A DNA stretch of 64,000 nucleotides from contig NMRA01000240.1 in the NCBI GenBank assembly GCA_002633005.1, positions 29,351 through 93,350 on the forward strand. The letters run 5' to 3'. Positions 21,260 to 31,335 of the stretch are shown here, piece by piece. The stretch is from Phoronis australis (lineage: Eukaryota > Phoronida > Phoronidae). A program made the translations under genes and the position numbers. The notes beneath the pieces are model-generated. The model had not been told where the DNA came from and did no database searches. It saw only the letters and a program-made list of their open reading frames with translations. Numbering within the stretch: position 1 is the first letter of the stretch; every line of letters begins with the position of its first letter.

Positions 21260-22849
21260 TTAACTAACACCTAACTTGTTACGCAGTGATTCAAGACGAT
21301 CTCGAGGCAAAGGTTTTGTTAGTGAATCAGCTAACATAAGTTTGGTAGAACAATAAGCAGTTTTGATATGCTCTTTTCCTATTTCCTCGCGGATGTAATG
21401 AAAACTTAAATCCATATGTTTACTTCGCTTAGATGTTCCAGTATTGTTTGCAATACAAATAGCAGCTTGATTGTCCATATACAGAGTAAGACATTTGGGA
21501 CCTTGTTGTGTTAAGTCTAGAAATAACTGACGTAACCATGCTGCATCACGAGCAGCTTCATAAGCAGCAATATATTCTGCTTCAGCAGTAGACAAAGCAA
21601 TAACACTCTGACGCTTGCTCTGCCAAGAGATAGGGCCATTTGCATACATGAATACTACACCTGATGTGGAGTGCCGTGTTTCATCATCGGCCCAACTCGA
21701 ATCTGAATAGCCAACAGGAGACGTTTTTGAATAAACTATGCCATAATCTAAAGTACCTTTCAAGTACCGCAGTATGCGTTTAGACGCACTAAGATGAGTT
21801 TGCATGGGTGTAGAGCTAAATCGACTAAGAACCCCCACCGCATAAGCTATGTCAGGTCGTGTAGCAGTAGACAAATACAATAGACTACCTACAATTGACT
21901 GATACAAAGTCTTGTCAACAGATTTACTGCTATTATCTTTAACAAGTTTAACATCTGTAGCCATTGGTGTACTCACGGGATTACAATCACTCATGTTATA
22001 CTTCTTAAGTATCTGTTCAACATAGTGCATTTGACTAAGTTTCATTGACTCTTCAGTGAATGATAAACTGATTCCTAGACATTAATGTAACTGACCTAAG
22101 TCTTTCATCTTAAACCTAGAACTCAAAGCAGTCTTGATTTCACTCATTGACACTTCATTGTCACTAAGGATAACACTGTCATCTACATAGACAGCAAGTA
22201 TGGTTTTGATACCATTAACTTCTCTAATATATATGCACTGATCAGCATTTGACTGTGTAAATTCTAATGACTTCAAGTGTTCATCTAACACCTGATTCCA
22301 GCATCTAAGAGACTGTTTGAGACCATACAATGAACGGTTAAGTTTGCAAACCAGATTCTCTTCACCTGTAGACACAAATTCCTCTGGTTGAGTCATATAG
22401 ATTTCTTCATCTAATTTACCATTTAAAAATGCAGTAACTACATCCATTTGATGTATCAACATATTTTGACTGAACCCATAAGCAAGTAGTGCACGAAGTG
22501 ACGACTTATGAACCACTGGTGCGAATGTTTCATCATAATCAATACCATGCTCTTCCGTGAAACTGCGAGCAACCAACCTAGCTTTAAACCTATCAATTGA
22601 CCCATCCGACTTGGTTTTTACTTTGAAGACCCATTTGCAACTAATTGCCTTACGACTAGGGGGTAGTGGGACTAGTTCCCAAGTTTCATTTTCCATAAGG
22701 GATTCGTACTCCTCATTTGCAGCAACTTGCCATTGTAAACTTTGAGGACTCTTCAATGCTTCTTTAAAGGTTAAAGGCTCAACTAACTCAGTTATGTGTA
22801 AAGCATGATGCTCAGCAACTGTACTATATTCATCATAACCATACCTCAC
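21260..22849 (-). pseudogene. pol: copia reverse transcriptase and RNase H
   Basis: Frame 22082-22849 has the copia reverse transcriptase start (KAISCKWVFKVKTKSDGSID, RFKARLVARSF), QMDVVTAFLNGKLDEEIYM and the catalytic YVDDSVIL. The frame meets TAA directly after DLGQLH, where the family normally has an aromatic residue, then resumes in the same frame. The second part, 21260-22045, has LLYLSTATRPDIAYAVG and the RNase H carboxylate motifs YSDSSWADD, LSTAEAEYIA and LYMDNQAAI. Relative to the upstream gag-integrase part this frame is shifted near 22880. All catalytic residues are visible, so inactivation is by stop and frameshift only. Confidence 0.9.
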
Positions 22850-24297
22850 AGGTGGCTTATGTAATCGGACAGGACGTTTAGAGTCACTTCTTTATCACAA
22901 TCAACAGCAGGAGTCACTTCTTCAGAAGATAATTCTACAGTAAGTTTATCCTGTGTGTCTAAGACATCTTTCTCAACAGGCACTGACAGACCTAACTTAC
23001 TTTCATCAAAAAGTACATCACGGCGTACAACTTTTTTCCTAGTCTCTGGATCATAAAGACGATAACCTTTTGACTGAATGCTATACCCTACAAATACCAT
23101 AGACTCGGCTTTTGCATCTAACTTCCGACGCAGTTCATCTGGAACATGTGCATAAGCTAACGAACCAAATACACGCAGATTACTTACGTCAGGTTTCTTA
23201 CCAAACCACATTTCATAGGGAGTCACAGACAATTGTTTAGTAGACAACCGATTTCGAACATACAGGCTGTATACTGATGTGGCTATTGCTTCAGCCCAGA
23301 AAACCTTGAAAAACCCAGAATCGAAAATCATAGCTCTACCAGATTCACACACTGTTCTATTATATCTCTCAGCTACACCATTTTGTTGAGGTGAATACCT
23401 AACTGTTAGTTGGTGAGATATACCACACGATTTCAAGAAATCAATGAATTCATTTGATACATATTCTCCTCCCCCATCACTGCGTAACGTGCCTATCTTA
23501 CACCCCATTTGACTTTCTACCTTAGCTTTGTATTCTTTGAACACTGAGAATACATCACTTTTGTTAGATACAAAATACACAGAAGCATATCTTGTAAAAT
23601 CATCAATGAATGTTACAAAATATCTACTACCACCTAGAGAGGTAGTTTGCATTGGTCCGCAGACATCTGTATGTATCAATTCCAAAGGACGTTGTTTCTT
23701 GATGACACTAGATTTAAATGGTTTTCGGGCCATTTTATCCTTTATACAGGGGTCACACAGACCAACGCTTACATCAGATAGGTTAGCACCTGTTACTAAA
23801 GACTCAGCACACTTGATTGTTGCCTGACTGGCATGAGCTAAACGTTTATGCCAAACATCACAAGAAGCTATACAAGCTTTATGACCATTTGAGGCAATGT
23901 CTAGGTAGTACAACTTGTTCACAAGAGTACCCGTTGCCTGAACCTTACCATCTTTGTCCTTTACCCAACATCTACTATGCCCAAATTGTACAATCTTGCC
24001 GTGACTGGTAACTGATTTAACAGAGAACAAATTTTGTTTCAGTTCTGAAACATACATGACATCATGAAGTGTTACAGTTTTAGGACTTTTATTCAGCCAC
24101 ACAGTAACATCAATGTTTCCTTTCCCGAGCGCATCAGCCGTTTGACCATCCGCAATAGATACCTTTTCGACAGGCATCAAATCTGTGTATGTTTTGAAAA
24201 CCGACCGACTCGGACACATATGGCTTGTTGCACCGGAGTCCATGAGCCACGATGACTCAGCACTAGCATTTACAACCGTACCAACAATTTCTCTCAC
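22846..24297 (-). pseudogene. pol: copia protease and integrase
   Basis: This 483-codon open stretch is in the same frame as gag. It has the protease motif WLMDSGATSHMC near the start, a zinc-binding pre-integrase region (CDVWHKRLAHAS, CDPCIKDKM) and the integrase core with D-D-E: LIHTDVCGP, GTLRSDGGGEYVS and QQNGVAERYNRT. The C-terminus has the copia GKKPDVSNLRVFGSLAY motif. The frame ends at a TGA near 22846 because of a frameshift; the continuation (PPVRYGYDEYS) is one frame away at 22849. Confidence 0.92.
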
Positions 24298-25155
24298 TGG
24301 GAACGCAATTTCCTCGGAATCGCTTTTACGACTGTTGTCTTCTACTTGTTTTTCTTCAGTGGCACACTTTGCTCTGTGTTGATGACCTCCTCGACCACGA
24401 CCACGACCGAAACGACCTCGACCGGAACCGCGACTATTTCCGCTATCAGCTCCTCTCTTGGGACAGGAATTTCGATAGTGATCTGAATCACCACAGATGA
24501 AGCAACATCCAGCTGACTTATGTCTGTTCTCAGCTGATAAAGCTGAGTAAGACTTAGTAGATGATTTGTCACTCTACTTTGAGGTACGCTTTTGTTCTTC
24601 ATTCAAAAGTGCGTTTGATACGAATTCCATTGTAATATTCTCCCCATGGGCTTCGAGGGCAGTGACAAGAGTAGTATAACTTTCTGGAAGACTTCCTAAC
24701 AAAGTTACATGTACAACTTGGTCTTCTTCACTAACTGGAGCCTTGATAGCTGCCAGTTTATTTGTGAGTTCTTTCATGTACTTCAGATGTTTTTCAATTG
24801 AATCATTCTCCTTCATAACCGTTCTGAAGTATTGCTTCTTTAGATAAAGCCTGTTTGCAAGTGTGTCCCGTTCGAAATGCGTCTGTAACTTACTCCATGC
24901 TTCGATAGCTGTGTTACATTCAGTTATTAAATATATAAGATCATCGGACACTGATAAAACAATGTAGCTCAACGCTTTCCTGCTTCTTGTTGTGAAGTCC
25001 TTCTTTTCTTTCCCCGAAGCACTGTCCGCCGGTGGATTTTCTGTGCCATCAATGAATCCAAACAAATCTCGCGCACACAAGTAATGCTTAATTTTAAACT
25101 TCCAAGATGAATAGTTTTCCGTATTTAATTTTGTTACCTCCCACTTGTCTCCCAT
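24298..25155 (-). pseudogene. gag: copia gag with CCHC zinc knuckle
   Basis: The start at 25155 (MGDKWEVTKLNTENYSSWKF) gives a copia gag with IKHYLCARDLFG, TAIEAWSKLQTHFER and LGSLPESYTTLV. The frame stops at an amber codon (codon 194, about 24572) directly after QKRTSK. The same frame then continues without other stops through SAGCCFICGDSDHYRNSC, a C-x2-C-x4-H-x4-C zinc knuckle, a GRGRFGRGRGRGG RNA-binding tract and into the protease. The amber is one base from a sense codon and is most simply a mutation, although stop-codon readthrough is used by some retroelements at gag-pol borders. Confidence 0.85.
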
Positions 25156-25169
25156 AGCTTAGATGCGAC

Positions 25170-25183
25170 CTGGGCCCATAACC
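25170..25183 (-). promoter_or_regulatory. copia primer-binding site (internal tRNA-iMet)
   Basis: The plus strand reads CTGGGCCCATAACC directly beside the 5' LTR. This is identical to the anticodon stem-loop of animal initiator tRNA-Met (CAT anticodon), so the element is primed by a half-tRNA, as known for Drosophila copia. Confidence 0.8.
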
Positions 25184-25399
25184 TGTTGAAATTTGTTACC
25201 GAGAAATCCACTTTCTTTGACGAAAGTTTATTGAGCAAAACAAAAACAAAACATCATAACAAAGATGGCTGGCAGACGCTTGAAACGCTAGTGAACAGCA
25301 TTGTGGGTACAACTTAAAAATAGCACAACCATGGGAGATAACTTCACATGGGAGATAACTTCTTAGTTTAAACACAACTATGATGGAAATATTTCAACA
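25184..25399 (-). repeat. copia 5' LTR
   Basis: Same termini as the 3' LTR. It has an extra 17-bp local duplication (CACATGGGAGATAACTT) and lacks a few bases near AAAGCTATGCAAC found in the other LTR. Confidence 0.9.
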
Positions 25400-26920
25400 C
25401 AGTTGACAGCGGATATGTTATTGGTCCACGACAGTAGCACAACACTTCGTTCATTTTTACATCCCAAGACTGGCGAAGAACCAGCATCCTGGTAAACAGG
25501 CTTCGATCCTTTTCTTTTGCTCCTGCATTTGTCGCTTTCCGGATACCACCAAGTATTCGAGAAAACATCTTTGGTCTTTGTGATCAATCTTTCATTGATG
25601 CACCCTTAAAGTTACATTTCACCAATCTCATGTGCTAAGAGGAGATCTTTTTTGAGTTGCTTTTCAGAAACAGCACCAGAACTAAGGAATGCCTGGGTAC
25701 CACAGTACTCCGATTGGTTTACCGTTTCCATGACTGATTGTACAATGTTTTCTTCATGTTTAATTGTAGTGTAGGATTTGCATCTTTAGGAGTCCCAAAT
25801 TCAACACCCTGGTCAGCAAACTGATTGTACTATTGGAATATAGCAGCTCGGTCAGGCTGAGCAAGTATCCAGCTTTGAACAGTTCCGCTATTGAGTGTAA
25901 AACCAGTCCAACGACCTTTCGTTTTCGACTCTCTGTTTACAGTTTGTTCTATCGCCTGGTCGTAAGCTATTGCAAGAAACAGTTACCGGCTTGTCTCTGC
26001 ACCATCCATTTTTCATTAATCATCTCGTATTCCGCATCAAGCTGACTGAGTGCTGGTCAGGTTCATTATCTCAAGCCAGTAAGCTCGTAAATATCTCGCA
26101 TAATTGACTCGGTCGTATCCAAAAACACGGCATCATTAACCGAATACAGGATAAATAAAGGTCCAGTCGGATTCACGTGTGACCCGTATGCAGGTGAGCA
26201 GCGTTTACACCACGGTGATATAAGACGACCAGAAAACAAACGTCGGGTTTGCTTCCGATTGTTCTTGAATGAAGGTATTGTGCTTATCAATGAACATTCG
26301 GAATGGCTGACATTAACTCACATGCTTGTTGAATCCTTGCTGCATTTTGTCCACTTCACAAAGGAACACCGAGTTCACTTCAGCAATGGTGATGGTTTTA
26401 AGAAAACCCCGAAGCCGTAATTGTTGGAGGGCCTTGTATGAGCATAAATGTTTCGATTATACTGATGGCCGTTCATGACAACATTGATGGACCCTTGTGC
26501 GATTACTTGAGACTCTACGGGTACATCATGAAAACCAACATATCTGAATCTCTTGGCCAGAACAACCAAAAATGTTATACATGTGTGAAACTTGCCAAGC
26601 TGAACTGTCAAACGCTACGTGAGAAGTTTATCTTTCCAACGGATTTGTTGAGCCTTGGCACAACACCAAGGTGATATATGGAAGTTACAGGCAGTCAGCC
26701 ATGTCCCCACTTTTCTGGAGGATGGCATTCAATGTACGGGGATCTGTGGGTGAGGCTTCACTAACAGGCAATTAATGGATGGCAGATTTCTCAACAGTTT
26801 GATTTCCCAATAGAAGACAATTTACGCAGGATAATCTCCTGGTACCGCTTAACAAAACGAAGCATGATAGAGACAAATGCAGATCAAAAGCTGGAGAAAC
26901 TATGATGGGTGGGCGCAGGT
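25400..26920 (-). pseudogene. middle part of the large uncharacterised ORF
   Basis: On the minus strand several frames carry segments of the same family as 20170-20988. Near 26600-26380 the reading is FLVVLAKRFRYVGF, ESQVIAQGSINVVMNGHQYN. Near 26200-26070 it is CIRVTRESDWTFIYPVFG then FGYDRVNYARYLRAYW, where family members have (T/S)REGxWxxH and FAYDxxNYARYLPVYW. The stretch next to the copia 5' LTR (25568-25400) reads NEVLCYCRGPITYPLST. Across the copia insertion this frame continues directly into NGSLTKTNK at 20988 if one copy of the target duplication is removed. Frameshifts and stops are frequent. Confidence 0.55.
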
Positions 26921-26985
26921 TGTTACAGACCGGTGCTAATGGCTTTCGGTGCGACGACTGACTGAAGACTGTTTCGAGTTAATCC

Positions 26986-26991
26986 TTTATT
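26986..26991 (-). terminator. AATAAA in the minus-strand LTR
   Basis: TTTATT on the plus strand is AATAAA on the minus strand, about 65 bp before the LTR end, where the R/U5 border is expected. Confidence 0.5.
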
Positions 26992-27271
26992 AATCCCGAC
27001 TGTACGTTCACAAGCCTACTCAAACAAAACGTCCGACGTAATGTATGTTCTACGCTCCAGCCTGTGCTGCAAAGCCTTCAGTTATGATGAACTTCTGAGA
27101 CACATTCAGCAACCGTTACACTCGTCGATTCAATAACCTGCTGTCTCTATAGCTGGCTCTGTATTGACTATAGCTGTAACTGCTGATTCTCTTCACTGCA
27201 ACTCAACTTTAATCTCCTGATTAACTTTCTTGAATTCACCGATTAACTGACCAACACGAACCCGTGTTAGT

Positions 27272-27282
27272 GTATTTATAGC
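27272..27282 (-). promoter_or_regulatory. TATA box of the minus-strand LTR
   Basis: The minus strand reads GCTATAAATAC, a strong TATA match, located between the heat-shock elements and the poly(A) signal. Confidence 0.5.
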
Positions 27283-27322
27283 TTAATGTATTGCTCTGAA
27301 ACTTTTCATCAATTCAAGCAGA

Positions 27323-27430
27323 TTCTAGAACTTTCCTGAATCTACCCAACCATTCTACAAACATGTACTAGTCTCTAGAATATTCTAGACTGCATTAATC
27401 ACTGTCATGCTAGAGTCTTCTAGAAAGTTC
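27323..27430 (-). promoter_or_regulatory. cluster of heat-shock elements (HSF sites)
   Basis: Three groups fit the alternating nGAAn/nTTCn rule for heat-shock factor: TTCTAGAACTTTCCTGAA at 27323 (four perfect alternating units), a TCTAGAATATTCTAGA palindrome at 27374 and TTCTAGAAAGTTC at 27418 (three perfect units). They lie 40-150 bp upstream of the minus-strand TATA box. Confidence 0.6.
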
Positions 27431-27498
27431 CACACTATTCTATAGTAAACAAATTACATCATAACTGTACTCAGGGGTCATGCCAGTCAAACATAACA

Positions 27499-28200
27499 AC
27501 AAAACAAAACAATACAACTAAAAGATTGTCAGTCTACATTCTGACACTTTTCTCTGTGGAATATATGTGGGTTTGAATCATGATGCCATTGGTCTGGTGG
27601 ATTGTACTTCTCCCTGATCGTGTTTCTTCACCGAAGTCGATATTGTCCCACAACATAACAGTGAAATCTATCTTTGCAAATCCATTAGGAACACAGTTTT
27701 GATTATGGACCTGTAACATAGCCAATCTTGTCTCATGATTGTAGATGGTGACACGCAATGGACAAGACAATGTGGCAATACCAGAAGCTTGGTGGAACCA
27801 GTTAAATGGCGAGCAGTTAGACCGACAGCTAAAAACGTCAGTATGTGCTGCTTCCCTTTAGAAGCAAATTAAAGATCTTGGCTTAGAGAAAGCAACTTTG
27901 CTTTTTCGTATGGTGAAACGTCCACTCTGCTGCGTAAATTTTGACAGTCTGATGCACCAGGACGCCAAGCAAGAAAATTGAAGAGCGCAAGGGAACACTT
28001 TTCTGGCAGGAATCAATAGTGAAAGGAGATGATGGTTGAGGCTTTTTTCAACAAACTGAGGGGCTTCTCTTATGGATTTCTTTGAAATCTAAGCCATCTG
28101 TTCATTATTAATGTCAGGATACCTCTCTTCACTTGAACTTTGCTGATATTCATCCCCTGTGGTGACTGCATCACTTTCGCTCTCATACCAGGTGGAAACG
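27499..28200 (-). pseudogene. 5' part of the large uncharacterised ORF
   Basis: Minus-strand frames read SRVDVSPYEKAKLLSLSQDL, then TFLAVGLTARHLTGSTKLLV and, in the 78-codon frame 27534-27770, DFTVMLWDNIDFGEETRSGR followed by STIHQTNGIMIQ. Family members have HLTGS, a (D/W)DNxDxxEET(L/I)xGxGTTHxTNGI block and then the middle domain now at 25.4-26.9 kb. The order on the minus strand is therefore N-terminus (28.2 kb) to C-terminus (20.2 kb), interrupted by two LTR elements. Function is unknown. Confidence 0.55.
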
Positions 28201-29687
28201 TTAAAAGCAGCAATGAACAGCCTCCCTCTGGTTTAGTAGTGGGGAGACTGAAAGACTAGTAGCCGAAAAAATTTTGAAGCCTACTCTTGAGTTGATAAGT
28301 TCAAAAAATATAAGAAGAAATTATGTAAATCACTAACTTTATGATGAACACAACATCCCAGTACAATCATTGCCATCTTTACGAGCTTTAGGAAGGCCAA
28401 GCTGGCCCGCAACCAGCCTTTTAAGGAGAAATGAATTTCACACTGACTTGGTTTGTATTTGTACGTTTTTCTTTCTACAGGTACCTTGTTGGCGTGGAAA
28501 TCTCGCTGGCCCCAAGGGGTTTGAACTACCATGAGGGGAGCGTTTACTGTGCTATTTTGGCGCAAAGGAGAGTTCGTGAGAACATCATGGTTGTAGGCAT
28601 GTCAAGCATTGAACCTAGCACGTATTTTCCCATTCATGGCAAATACAATGGCTAAATGAGGACAAATTGTCATTTAGCATTTGCTTTCAGAGAATGGGTA
28701 TACATTTTACGATTTGTATACTCGTGAAAATATTGAAAATTGTGAACGGTGTGTCCGTAACTCGTTTGGCAAACCGTTCCGGCAGACTGTAGGTACCATG
28801 GATTTGGTTACCGCGTTAAAGATAGTGTTGTCTGTAAACAGAAAATCCCATCTTTTCTTAGGTAAGTTATGATTTACTACTAAAACCAGAGGACGTTTGA
28901 ACAGAATAAACCAAAAACGTGTTTTCCACATTTCTGTAACTTGTTATTTCACATCCATCTAATTCAGACGTAGAATCCTACACAAGTCTCGGGTTTATGA
29001 CATGGGCAAAACATGTTCCAAGATGATTTGCCCATGTCATGAACCACAGACGAGTGCAGGATTTGTTTTCTTACATGAACTGTAAACTGCAGTCAGCTTT
29101 CGTAAATAAATCTTCAACATAGAATCTAATAAATAATCTTTAAAGTTGTGATATTGAAACTGTTTAAAAATGGCAGTCTTCAGGGCATCCCCGCGTGTGA
29201 GCACTAAATTCGATCTTGAGATAGCACAGCTAGAGAGTCTCACCGCGTCTATCGAGTTCGGGTTCGTTTCCGTTTGAATGAACGTGGATATGGAATTCTC
29301 CGACGAAGACGGGTCCCTTTAAGAAGTTGTTTGCATGTCCTTCCTACAGGCAGTACGTGCATTCGCGACACCCGGTTTATCATATATAACCTTGTCACCT
29401 TCATGGAATTCCGGCATTGTTTGTTTTGGCGCGCTTTTGATTGTTGGTATTGTTTTACAGACGATAAAATGTAAGGCATATTGATTTCTACTTTGCACTG
29501 CTTTGTTATTCGCCCATGTAATATAAAAAAATTACGTACTCGGTATTATTAACCAGTTGTGTCGTCATGTGAGAAATAAAAGTTATACCACTTACAAAGG
29601 AATACTACTGACACATCTTAACAAAAATTCATCTCATTTATGACCGGTACCAACGAGACCCCAGTCCCGTCAGACGGCCACAATTAT
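28201..29687. other. intergenic, nothing recognised
   Basis: The frame 28281-28565 (minus) could be more N-terminal sequence of the split ORF but shows no motif I can place. CCCATGTCATGA occurs twice near 29000-29040 as part of a small inverted pair. Confidence 0.35.
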
Positions 29688-29704
29688 GGGGGGGGGGGGG
29701 GGGN
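29688..29704. other. 16-base G run with an undetermined base
   Basis: Sixteen G from 29688 to 29703 are followed by N at 29704. This is probably an unresolved homopolymer or a small assembly gap; length and continuity here should not be trusted. Confidence 0.8.
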
Positions 29705-29759
29705 CAAGTAACTAGCTGAGATTCTAACAGTGTGAAAATACGAAACTAGAAAAACTAGG

Positions 29760-30086
29760 CTAGTCGCTGATCAGCTCACTTGATTCACTTGAGAGAGGCA
29801 GCCTATCTGTCTGCGCTAGATCTAGTGCCAGGGTTCGTTTTAATCCAGTTTCGAGAAAAGCTCTTTTATTTTGGTCATAATTTGAAAGAATTTTTTGAAA
29901 ATGTGAGGTCGCAAGATCTCTGTAATAGTGCCTTTGGGGCTGTTTCAAATTCCGTGTTGAAGTATACCTGTAATACCTGTCACGGATAGGATCATTGGGG
30001 ATGTGGTGGTGCATTAATACCCTCACCAGACCATCCCGTGACAGCAGAAGGCGCAGAACGGCAGGGCTAACGTCGTCTGTCAGCAT
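29760..30086 (-). CDS. hypothetical 108-residue protein or exon
   Basis: The frame starts MLTDDVSPAVLRLLLSRDGL and continues VRVLMHHHIPNDPIRDRYY, HYYRDLATSHFQKILSNYD and ends SSESSELISD. It is hydrophilic, helical-looking and rich in Arg, Tyr and His, with no signal peptide or membrane segment. Its composition is more protein-like than that of nearby frames. I do not recognise a family. It may be a real small gene, a single exon, or part of a mobile element; no splice borders or poly(A) signal decide this. Confidence 0.3.
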   Translation of the reverse strand: MLTDDVSPAVLRLLLSRDGLVRVLMHHHIPNDPIRDRYYRYTSTRNLKQPQRHYYRDLATSHFQKILSNYDQNKRAFLETGLKRTLALDLAQTDRLPLSSESSELISD

Positions 30087-30429
30087 CTAATTTGACAACA
30101 CACGGGCAACACGTGTTTAAACACGGCCAGTACTCCTGTTTCTGGGGGCTGGGGAAAATGTACACACTTCAATGCCCGGAGTTCAAATTCAGTTCTCATT
30201 GATCTCTGAGATTCTTTGTTGGTTGGTGCATGGCTTCACCAAATTTTAAGGTTGGTGTGTCAGATAATGACGTGCTTCGTCTTTGTAATGTGCACGGGAA
30301 TGGCAAGTGCACGATTCAGTTTTGAAGATGAAAATTCATTGCACCGTGCAACTGGAAACTCAAAACATCTATTAAGTGCAAAAACAACCTTTCCAGGTTA
30401 ATGAGCAATGAGTTTTATTTGATATTCCC
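30087..30429. other. no gene seen
   Basis: No motif recognised; the LINE reading starts close to 30430. Confidence 0.35.
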
Positions 30430-31335
30430 CCATCATTCTCGACATCCCTATGATTGAAGCAAAATATACACAACTGGAGGCAGCCATGAAGGCCCTCACA
30501 CTAGAAACCCTGGACAGAAACTACCCCAACACCACCTGCAGCCGAGTTTATACAGATGGCTCTGCAGAGAATGCTGTCAGACGGCAGCACTCTGCGCAAG
30601 TACATTGCCACAAGCCTTCACTCCACCAACTACAGAGCTGAGGCAATTGCACTGTACTTCACAGCCCAGACACTCAACCAGCAAACGAGGCTCCTGGATC
30701 AGACAGTCTTCCTCTCAGACTACCGATCTCTTCTGAAGAACTTTCGGACAACAGAGAGAGACCAGATCCTTCAATCCATCAAGCAAGAGATGCACATTGT
30801 CAGCAGCAAAACCACTGTTGTGCTGCAATGGATTTCCTCCCATTTCGGCATCAGCGGCAACAAGGAAGCAGACTGACTCTCCAAGGCAGGAAGCACACTG
30901 AAGCAGACGTCGCACCCATCATCATATGGAGAAGTAAAACCCTCCTACGAAGTCATTTTAGAAATGCCTGGAGGGTACGCCTATGTCCGGGGACTGGAGA
31001 AGACTATATCCACCAGCCTGATCGGCAGGAACAAGTCACTATCTTCATGCTAAAAACCGGCCACTGCCAGCCCTTCTCCCACACGCATCGTCTGAAAATC
31101 TCTCACACAGACGAGAGCCCCTGTAGCACTGGCCCCCAGACACCTGAGCATTTACTGCAGAGCTTCCCTACGTCCGATACCCTAAGGCGCCAGACATGGC
31201 CCAGTCCAGTGGAACTCAAGGTAAAACTGTGGTGCCCGACGGCATCATTGCGGCGAACTGCACACTGTGCCCAAAAGAGCAGACTGACTATCTAAGCTAC
31301 ATGGCCGAGAACGCTGAAGAAGAAGAATTTGATTT
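30430..31335 (+). pseudogene. LINE 3' part: RNase H domain and C-terminus
   Basis: The start reads MIEAKYTQLEAAMKAL and then CSRVYTDGSAENAV. After a small deletion and frame change come STNYRAEAIAL, FLSDYRSLLKNF and LQWISSHFGISGNKEAD. These are the four carboxylate motifs of a ribonuclease H domain (YTDGS, AE, SD, HxGxxGNxxAD), placing the element among LINEs with a C-terminal RNase H (I/Jockey/R1-type group). TGA follows EAD directly, and the C-terminal region runs on with shifts (LSKAGSTLKQTSHP; PEHLLQ). The 3' end (CTGAAGAAGAAGAA) is shared with the fragment at 19230. The reverse transcriptase part is missing. Confidence 0.8.

Larger units (their letters stand above)
20989..25399 (-). mobile_element. 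complete but inactivated Ty1/copia retrotransposon
   Basis: The element is 4411 bp long, with LTRs of 209 bp (20989-21197) and 216 bp (25184-25399), a tRNA-iMet-type primer site, a purine tract, and gag-pol in one strand and order: gag, protease, integrase, reverse transcriptase, RNase H (copia order). It has three lesions: an amber codon between the gag core and the zinc knuckle, a frameshift near 22880, and an ochre codon near 22080. The LTRs differ by several substitutions, a 17-bp local duplication in the 5' LTR and a small indel, so this is not a recent insertion. Flanking pentamers CAGTG (20984-20988) and CAGTT (25400-25404) are an imperfect target duplication. Confidence 0.92.
26921..27498 (-). 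repeat. solo-type LTR with heat-shock elements (minus strand)
   Basis: The unit begins TGTTACAGACCGG and ends ACATAACA on the plus strand, a TGTTA/TAACA inverted terminus. Read on the minus strand it has U3-like sequence with several TTCTAGAA words, a TATA box (CTATAAATAC), and about 285 bp further a poly(A) signal AATAAAGG, the U3-R-U5 order of an LTR. It divides segments of one decayed protein (27.5-28.2 kb and 25.4-26.9 kb), so it is an insertion. No coding region of the parent element is adjacent, and no clear target duplication or partner LTR was found, so the exact ends are uncertain. Confidence 0.6.

Noticed and set aside
23528-24382. Plus-strand frames across the copia integrase
   Set aside because: They are antisense shadows of the gag-pol frame.
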